This document shows positions 56,310-64,000 of a stretch of 64,000 bases of DNA, in pieces. Source of the stretch: Heloderma charlesbogerti (Eukaryota; Chordata; Lepidosauria; Squamata; Helodermatidae); contig JANEZZ010001866.1 in NCBI GenBank assembly GCA_026122225.1, positions 682,001 to 746,000 of the forward strand. The letters run 5' to 3'. Under the pieces are notes generated by a model. It was not told the origin of the DNA, searched no databases, and saw nothing but the letters and a program-made list of their open reading frames with translations. The position numbers and the translations under genes were made by a program. How positions within the stretch are numbered: position 1 is the stretch's first letter; the number at the start of each line of letters is the position of its first letter.

Positions 56310-56939
56310 CTTCAGTAGTCTAATTTGAACAAATACACCTGAGAAGTAGACAAGTGTATAGATGTATAGTGTATAGGTGTATACACCTATAAGTGTATAG
56401 GTGTCATCTTTGACACCTTAAAGGCCTCCTGTTTCTTGAAAAAACTGTCATTACTCCTTCATGTTTGCAGTAAAACTGCTTGGTCAGGGAATCAAAATAG
56501 GTATCTTACTGGCCAAAATCCATTATTCCCTCACATTTTGCGTTTTGTACCCCAAAATATAAATGTCATATAATATTTGGGATTTTAATTTTAAAAATAC
56601 ATTAACTAGTTGGGGGGGAGATCAGTCTTTAAAATGAGAGAGGAAAACAACTAAAACATGAACTAAGGCACAGTTCTAAATTTGCTTTTTCAAAGTAATT
56701 TCATGTGCTCGTTAACCTGTTAAAAGCCCAAGTTAATACATAACTTCATCCATTCCAATTAAACTGATACCTGTGTAAAAAATGTGCATAAAATTGTTGC
56801 AGTATCATAGTAGGACAGGACTTGGCAGCTGGGTAGGAGAAAATAATAGTTGACTAAAATGGCCTGTCAGAATTTGTGGGCCCCTGTTCCTTGGGATGGT
56901 AACCTGAAAAGTTAGTTCCAGCTCTGAAACTGCCCAACT

Positions 56940-57010
56940 GACTGGTCCATTCATTCATTGTATTTCTATAATGCCCAACAGCCAAAGCTCTCTGGCCAGA
57001 TTACAAAGGT
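56940..57010 (-). repeat. LINE 3' tail, inverted
   Basis: CATTGTATTTCTATAATGCC then CAACAGCCAAAGCTCTCTGG, the reverse complement of the tail at 38985-39065. Confidence 0.65.
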
Positions 57011-57744
57011 CCATTCTTTATGTTAGTTTTTTCCATGGGCAAATATAGTAGTGGAAATCATTTTACCCCACCTGCCCGGATGCTGATTGCTGTCTCTCCT
57101 TCTCACCTCCTTCCCTTGCTTTTTACTGCATGGGAGAGAGAAAAAACTTAGCAACCCCACAAGGAACAAGAATTTCTTCTCTTCCCATCCTACAACCTGT
57201 TCCATTTCCCAGGCTTTGCATTCAATAACAGCTAAATAATTGAATCAGCTCAGCTGCTGAAGACTTGCTTTGAATTTTATTAGAATTTTAAATTGTTTTG
57301 TTTCTTCAGTATTTTATTACTGTAAATGGAAAAACACATCGCCCACAGTAATACTCCGATGGCTTTTTATATTACTTTGAGCGTACAGTGGAGAGGGGAG
57401 AGAGGGGGCGAGGGAGAGGCAGGCCAACCCAAGAAGCCATTAGGGAGGCTGCAGAGGCTTATGAGATTATGCCTGCAGCAAAACAACTTTTTTTACTCCC
57501 ACAAATTGGCCAACACACTGGCTTGAAGGCAGTTTTAGGCCTGGATCTGGGAATATTGCAATAGGAAATAAATCTTGGGTCTTGATTGGGGGTGATGGAG
57601 CCATTGCGGGGGGGGGGGAGGGGAGCCAACCGGACCTAGCAAATCTATGGCTGTCAAGGTCTAATTTGGTATATCCAGTCTGAACAGCTACGTAAACAAG
57701 AGAGCATGCTATGGACTGCAAGTTCATGGAAGATACGTTCATGG

Positions 57745-57965
57745 AGGAGAAAGCTATCAATGGCTACTAGTCCTGATGGCTGTATGCTACCTCCACTGTC
57801 AGAGGTCTATATACACCAGCTACTGTGGAACACAGCAGAAAGGTGCTATTACACTCATGTCCTACTTGCAAATTTCCCACAGGCAGCTGGTAGGCCTCTG
57901 TGTGAACAGAATGCTGGGTGAGATGGAACCTTGGTCTGATCCAGCATGGCTCTTCTTATGTTCAA
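57745..57965 (-). repeat. Interspersed repeat, 'GGATCAGACC' family
   Basis: AAAGCTATCAATGGCTACTA, GCTACCTCCACTGTCAGAGG, CACAGGCAGCTGGTAGGCCT and TGGTCTGATCCAGCATGGCT, then CTTCTTATGTTC. Confidence 0.8.
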
Positions 57966-58649
57966 GTTTACTTACAAATCACTGAATGCAACAAAGCATT
58001 AAATGCAAGAACTACATATATGGAAGTTCTCAGACGCATCTGGCTGATTACATCTGGAGATCAAATGCTGGATCAAATGGATCCTTCGATTGATCCAGAC
58101 AAGCAATTCTTATGCCCTCCCCCATCTGACACTCACACACTTTAATCCAGTTTCTGTAGCCCTGTAGCAGCAATATTAGTCCTATAATGTTAAGGATCGT
58201 GCCAAGCCATCACAAGTGGTGTTGGCTGTGGACTGCACAGGTAACTAGCTCTGTACGCTAGATAAAAATGGTACAGAAAGTGGGCAGCATAAGCATGCTT
58301 GCAGAAAGCAGAATTCTGCTGAAAATTGACAGCCTAGGCCTAAACTTTCCAATAAGGAGTTGCATACACCACTCCCATAGAAGAGACGTATAGGAGCTTC
58401 CTTTAACACAAATAGCCCAAGATTGCTGGCGTACTAACAGAAAAGGGACAGAAAACTTTTCTGGGAGGGTTGAAAAGTATCCCCACTCCCCAGGACAGTG
58501 TTTAGGCAACTGCTTTGGAAGGGTTTGCCTGCTTAGAAAGTGCTGCTCTCACTCTGAATTGACTACGTTCACCCTCAGTTATGTCCCCAGGTAGTCAAAC
58601 ATCACTGGCTGAAATACGACATTATGTTCCCATAATCCCCAAATGCCTG

Positions 58650-58785
58650 GCATCACCCATTTTATTTATTTAAAATTATTTTTAGGCTTCCCTTAAGAGT
58701 AAAAACCCTCTGAAGGCAGTATACCCATGAACCCGTAAATAAGGTGGAGTCTAAATGCTTTAATATATATATATATATTAGGAAT
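58650..58785 (-). repeat. LINE 3' tail, inverted, with (TA)n
   Basis: TTTATTTATTTAAAATTATT, CTTCCCTTAAGAGTAAAAAC and CTCTGAAGGCAGTATACCCA. A short (AT)n run is at 58763-58779. Confidence 0.55.
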
Positions 58786-58789
58786 TACA

Positions 58790-61700
58790 GTAAAGAGAAG
58801 GGAGCCCCAACAAGAAAACAGAGAGGCACCAAAGCAGCAGCAGTTACAGGAAACAATGGCATCAAAAAAAAGAGGGGGGGGGAGGTTTAATATTCTTCCA
58901 ATGAAAGCAGTTGTCAGGAACAGTCATTTACACAAAGAAAGAGAAAAACCATGGCCAAAATCCAGAACAGGAGAACATTTGCGCCAAATAATAAAACGCC
59001 ACACTACAGACGGGCAGCCAAGATTCTGGTTCATAATTTGGAATCAGCATGCAAAATTTCGATCTCCTCCCACCCTACAAACCCAATTTTGGCCAGCTGA
59101 TGATGGATTTCCTTGCCTCCCTACTCAATGAACAGTAGTGAACGTTCTGTGACATCAGAGAAGCCAGGGGCTAATGGGAACAGTTCCCAGGTAACAACTG
59201 GATTTTAGCCTACTGTATGTATCAGACTGAAAAAGTGCAGGGGGGGAGCGAATATCCCACAGTGAGCGCCACAGAAACATCCTCACTGACCGGGAAGGGG
59301 CGGGGGGCACTAATTGGGAAGCCGCCTAGGCCTGCATGAGGCGGCAGCCGGCCTGCCCAGACTCACAACAGTTACCAATTAAACCAGGCCGCGCTGTGAA
59401 ACCAGTTCCGGTTATATTCAGACGCACAATAGCTTTCTTCGCCAAGACCCAGCTGCTGGGGCTTCTAATTAACCCTGATTTTTTTAACTGTACACTTTAA
59501 AAATGTGCCAAATAGCAGTTACAAAGTGGAGAACAAGGCAGGGTTAATCATGAAGCCCCTTCAATTGCGGGCCCTCAGGGGGAACGAAGGGGGGAGGGAG
59601 GGAGGGAGGCCTCCACTGAAACAGAATTGTCCACTCTGCTTGGCTGTCAGTCTGCCTCAGGATTTGGCTCCTGAGGGGCTTGGTGACAGGACAGGAACAG
59701 CAGCGCGTCTAGATTCTGACAATCAAGGCCTCGTTCATTTAAGAAGTGTTGCAGAATCAAGGCAGTTTTTGTAAATTGAGGGGGACGGCAGCCGCCAGTA
59801 CCCCCCCAAAAAGAACTCCACATGGCCCTGAAGCAGGCGCCGAAGTCACAGGATGTTTCCCTCATGCCTTTACTGGGATGGGAGGACCTGTGCATGGCTG
59901 TTTCTTAACACCAACCCTCCCCAAACCTGCACAGTATCACGAGGAAGCCATTCCATGGCTACATCTCCAGCACAGATTCCTAAGCTTCACATACACAACC
60001 TTACTTTGACAGCAATTAAAACTCCAGGAGCACATACATGCCCGACCACAACAGGAATTATTACTACTGGAGTACACAGAAGAGCACGATATCACCAGTC
60101 AGGCCTCAGAAAGAAGCACACAGTGAGAAGCAGGTGGTATATTCTAACGAGCTACCTGTCACCGGACCATCCCTGGGAAAGTATTAGAACGGACCTTGTT
60201 TGACGTGCAGGGTTTGCCTCTTTGATTAGGTCACGCTTACACTGCTTTTTGGTTTGCCCCTTGCTGTGTTGCTGGCGAATACAGTGCTTTGCTTGCACCC
60301 TGCTAAGTGGCGAATACCCTGCCGTGCTTGGACTATACTGAATGGCTGGGGGGGACTCCACCTCCAGTCTCCAAAGTGGGCGGGTGGGTGAAGCGTTCAC
60401 GGATGTCCACCAAAATTGCCAGCATCTGGAATAACGGATGACATTATCACACTGCACACTGAGGATGAAGCAAGCTAGCTTTTGTTTCAGTGTGATTGTT
60501 GGGTGCTTATATCCCAGGATAATGTGAATGCAGCTAGGCTTAACACACTTGCGTGTTTCCTCCAGGAAAAAGCGTCAACCCCTCCTGCAGCTAGTGGTAA
60601 AGAAATAGAATCATTCCCACGACCCATGATGAGTGGCGTTTTTACTAGTATAGACCAAGTCCTGTCCCAGAATCACAGGCAGAAGCATTTGCCACATACA
60701 GAACCTCTAAGAATGTGGGAGGATTTGGGGTGCAGCAGGACTGTTTCTGCCCCAACCCTCAAAAGACAATTTCAACATACTTCTCCTGATAAGACAGGAC
60801 AGATCTTATTTTCATACACCCGAAGAACTGAAATAATAGGTGACAAACTGAAAATATAATCTCCGCTCTCAATCTGTACTGCTGCTACAGGAGGCAAAGG
60901 ACATTAGGTGCAGAACTACCTGGCCTGGGCTTCAGCGTGATTACCGCCGGTCTCCCCTGTTTACAAAGGGAATGGCTTTTGGTTATAAAAAGAGAAAAGA
61001 GGGAGAATACGCCAAACCAATTAGGTGGTCAGATTTGACCCCAGGCTGTCCAATTGCTCATCCCTAACTGATGCAAATTGTGTGTTTCTCTTAACTATAA
61101 AAGAGGCTGTACTTGGAAAGCAAAACAGACAGGGGCAGGGAAGGGAACAGACTGCAAGAGCTCTGTGGTGAAGAAAATGCACCTGCCTACATCTTCTCAG
61201 AATCACCTGGATAAAGGTCCTGGGGCCAAGCGCCAGTGGTGAGCAGAGATTGTAATTAAGTTGTCCTGAGCTGGTCAGGACTGTTACACCTTTGGGCGAG
61301 GCTGCCAGCTGGGAGACACGGATGTGCACCGCTCTTTCCCAGCCTGAAAATATCACAACAAACCACTAAGCTCAGGAGACTGCCTGAGCAATGAAGGCGT
61401 TTTAATTCAGGGAGAGACAGAGCGTGTGTAGGTGCTATAACGGGTGGTGCTGGATGGACGCTGAAGTGGCAGGGAAGGTCACTGGCGCATCTGATGATCA
61501 ATGTCACTGCACCAATGGAGAGAAGAGGGAATAAACCAGCACGCTCTTCCTTTTCTCCCCCGTCCAGAAGCAGCGATCTGATCTGTCAGACAGTGCCGAC
61601 TGCCTGGCGACTATCTTGATGATCTGCACCATGAGCCAAAAGCAATGCAAATCATGGCCACTGAGTACACCCAGCCGACCACGTTGCTAGGGTCCTTTCG

Positions 61701-61889
61701 CACCAGAGGGAGAGGAGGGAGAGAGGGAGACTCACAACCGGGCCCTCCAGCTGAAGCCCAGGCCTGTTTTCTATTGCTCCCAGCCTTGCAACCCAGAAGT
61801 CAGCCCAAGGTCTGCAGGCCCCTTAGCTTTCAAAGGGCGCGTTTGACGTCTTCTCAATAAGGAAGAGCTTTGAAGTTCATCTCAGGAAT
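58790..61889. other. FAM222A intron segment, no clear repeats or exons
   Basis: Mostly single-copy in appearance. Has poly-G runs (58873-58881, 59240), a GGGAGGGAGG repeat (59591-59609), CAATTAAACC and CTAATTAACC phrases near 59376 and 59465, and exact ATGCAAAT octamers at 61071-61078 and 61645-61652. No coding exon recognised. Confidence 0.4.
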
Positions 61890-62235
61890 TGCGGAAGGCC
61901 CAAGCCTAGCAGTAGGGCACATGCTTTGTGTGAAGGCGGCCCCAGGTTCATCCCCAAAGTATCTCCTCTTAAAAACGATCTCAAGTAACTGAGGTCCTGA
62001 GTCCTGAGACTCTGGAGAGCTGCTGCCAGTCAGGAAAGACAGTTTACTTTTATTGTCGTTTTATTTTAAAATGTTTCTATATCGCTTTATATTAAAAAAC
62101 ACACACATCCAAAGCAGTATTATGAAAAAAAAAGCCCGCCACAACGAAAACAAGATAAAAACCCAGAATAATTCCTCATACTGGGCTAGACGGACCAAGG
62201 GTCTGATTCTGTATAAAGGAAGCTTCATATTCCAT
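61890..62235 (+). repeat. tRNA-derived SINE, type A, interrupted
   Basis: GGCACATGCTTTGTGTGAAG, GGCCCCAGGTTCATCCCCAA, GAGAGCTGCTGCCAGTCAGG, then a break, then ACTGGGCTAGACGGACCAAG and GTATAAAGGAAGCTTCATAT. The two halves fit the family consensus when the middle is removed. Confidence 0.8.
62042..62177 (-). repeat. LINE-tail-like insertion inside a SINE
   Basis: TTTACTTTTATTGTCGTTTT, ATTTTAAAATGTTTCTATAT and CACATCCAAAGCAGTATTAT resemble an inverted LINE tail. It splits the SINE at its CAGTGTxGACAATACT block. Confidence 0.55.
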
Positions 62236-62694
62236 GAGGACTTGGAAGGGAAGAGAAAGCACGCACACTAGGGTCAAAGGCCCTTGCACCCCGAGATCAA
62301 CTTTCAAAATCCAGACCCTGCCACACAAACACACTGATTTCTATGCAAGAAAGCAGAAGGTGAGAGGAAGAGGATAAAGCAAACCAGGCAAGTAAGCAAA
62401 CCACATGTGCCACACCTGCTTTTGCTAGTCACTTTCCCAATCCACAGCAACATGACCCTACCTGGATGCTCACTACCACACAGGGTTCAAAAAAAGCCGC
62501 AGCTGCTGCAACACATGAACAAAGGCTCCTGGCTCGGCAAAAGTGAGGAGAGGGATAAGGATGCAGGTCGAGGAACCACCAGTACCTTGGGGAATATTAT
62601 TCAGCTGCCATAGAGGAAGTGGGTAGGAATGGCCAAATATGGGGTAGTGATGAATGCCTGAGAGGTTCCAGAAAAGATCACATTTCATCCACTT

Positions 62695-62895
62695 TGGCCA
62701 CTGAGGGAGGGGCTACAGTTCAATGGCTGAGCAGTTACTGTGCACGCAGATGGTTCCTGGTTCGTTGCCAGTATAACAACAAATCCTACATAGCAAGGCT
62801 GGGAACATTACTGTCTCTGCCTGATATTCTGGAGACCCTACCAGGTTAGGCAGAAGAAGGGTCTGGCTCAGTACTAGGCAACTTCATAGGTTCAG
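62695..62895 (+). repeat. tRNA-derived SINE, type A, diverged
   Basis: GGGGCTACAGTTCAATGGCT, CAGATGGTTCCTGGTTCGTT, CTGCCTGATATTCTGGAGAC and GGGTCTGGCTCAGTACTAGG. Confidence 0.7.
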
Positions 62896-62964
62896 GAAGG
62901 AGAGGAGCTCAGTGGTGGAGCAAGGGTTTACTCCCTGACCCCTGCACCCATCAGTGCAGAGTAG

Positions 62965-63080
62965 ACCAGCCTTTCCCAACTTGATGCCCTCCAGATGTTT
63001 TGGACTTCCACTCCCACCAACCCCAACAAGCGTGGCCAAGGGCCAGGAATGTTGCGAGCTGAAGTCCAAAACATCTGGAC
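62965..63080. repeat. Palindromic MITE-like element
   Basis: CCAGCCTTTCCCAACTTGAT, CCTCCAGATGTTTTGGACTT and GAAGTCCAAAACATCTGGAC. The inner arms pair well; the right outer arm is missing. Confidence 0.75.
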
Positions 63081-63434
63081 TTCACTTTCCTTCTCTTTCT
63101 CAATCCAGGTGTAGCAAAAATGTGCACCAGTTCTAAAAATGATTATGCAATGCAAGCTTCTTTCATGGATGAAAATAGGGTTAAACTTTTGAGAGGATAA
63201 AGATATCTCAAGAGTACAGAATGCTTATGTTGTGGCATATTTGACATGATAATGTGGATTTCTGTAAGGCTTCTCTGCATTTTGAAGCACAATTTTGATT
63301 TTATTTTTTAAAGTCACATATTTTGCAGGTAAATTCAGCTGCAGTAAAATTGGGCAACTTTTCATCTGCATGCACTGTCCTGGTTTAACTCCCTTAAAAC
63401 TAAACTGAACAGGTCTCCAGCTTTTGGAAACAAG

Positions 63435-63610
63435 GGGAAGGCCCATAGCTCAATGGTAGAACACCTGCTTTGCATGCGAAAGGTCCCAGGTTTATCGTGG
63501 GGAACGGCCCCCTCAGAACCCCTGGGGAGCCACTGCTATCAGTCAGTGTGGATAATAATGAACCAGATGGACCAATGGGCTGGCTCCGTAGAAGGCAACT
63601 TCCTGTGGCT
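63435..63610 (+). repeat. tRNA-derived SINE, type A
   Basis: GGCCCATAGCTCAATGGTAG, CACCTGCTTTGCATGCGAAA, GGTCCCAGGTTTATC, GGAGCCACTGCTATCAGTCA and AGAAGGCAACTTCCTGTGGC. Confidence 0.85.
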
Positions 63611-64000
63611 GAAAGGAAGCAGGTTCTCTTGAGGGGCTTATTCTTTCAAAATGACAATATAAACCATTCCCCCACCCCCCGCTTTGCTGGTGAGCCAACA
63701 GCTTCAACAAGCTTCCTCAACATTTTCCTCCAAGGAATGTGGGAGCCTTGCAGTGCCCAGAGAACAAGTCATCCCCCCCACACACCCAACTTTCCCCAGC
63801 GTGACAAGGCACAACAGAATAGAGACCTGACACCAACCTAGCAGACACATCTATTAACACATTTGCTTCATACACCAAAATGTCAGCAGCAGCAGCCCTT
63901 TCCTCCTCCCTCTCAGGCCCTTGAAGGAGCGAGAGGCTTTTCAGAGGAGTTGCTCGATCCGCTCACCTCCGGGCAAGCTCTTTATTATCTGCAGCCAAAG
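63611..64000. other. End of window, no gene seen
   Basis: C-rich runs and single-copy-looking sequence. No coding frame or repeat I can name. Confidence 0.4.

Overview
The window is vertebrate nuclear DNA, most likely from a squamate reptile (lizard or snake). It has short GC-rich exons with GT-AG introns, and many interspersed repeats of kinds typical of squamates. These include tRNA-derived SINEs, palindromic 'acaactcccat' MITE-like elements, LINE 3' ends with (AATAAA)n tails, and a 5'-truncated Bov-B (RTE) LINE with a perfect target-site duplication. No prokaryotic, viral or CRISPR features were seen.

Positions 1-19923 (+) hold nearly all of TRPV4, the polymodal Ca2+-permeable TRP channel. 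Fifteen coding exons correspond to human coding exons 2-16. All splice sites are GT-AG and all phases are consistent, giving 853 codons plus stop from window base 1. The numbering offset to human is exactly 18 residues, so the window starts inside the first coding exon and only about the first 18 codons are missing. Ankyrin repeats, S1-S6, the GMGD filter, the pore-turret N-glycosylation site, the TRP helix and the C-terminal calmodulin-binding segment are all readable.

Positions 19924 to about 40800 are the TRPV4 3' flank and the intergenic space. I see no protein-coding gene there, only repeats and some AT-rich single-copy stretches that could be regulatory.

Positions about 40800-44174 (-) are the terminal exon of FAM222A (aggregatin): 414 codons plus about 2.1 kb of probable 3'UTR. 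The gene runs tail-to-tail with TRPV4, as I recall for human 12q24.11. Positions 44175-64000 appear to be FAM222A intron. I could not find the short upstream coding exon, so it probably lies beyond the window. This intron carries the Bov-B LINE, many other repeats and several homeodomain, POU or SOX-like motif clusters.

The two genes are not known to work together; TRPV4 is a plasma-membrane channel and FAM222A is a poorly characterised protein linked to amyloid aggregation. I found no previously undescribed multi-gene system. The most distinctive items are a Trp-to-Arg change in the TRPV4 PIP2-binding motif, a LINE tail that abuts the last TRPV4 splice acceptor, an inverted LINE pair in the same intron, the young Bov-B insertion, and palindromic homeodomain or POU-like sites in the FAM222A intron.
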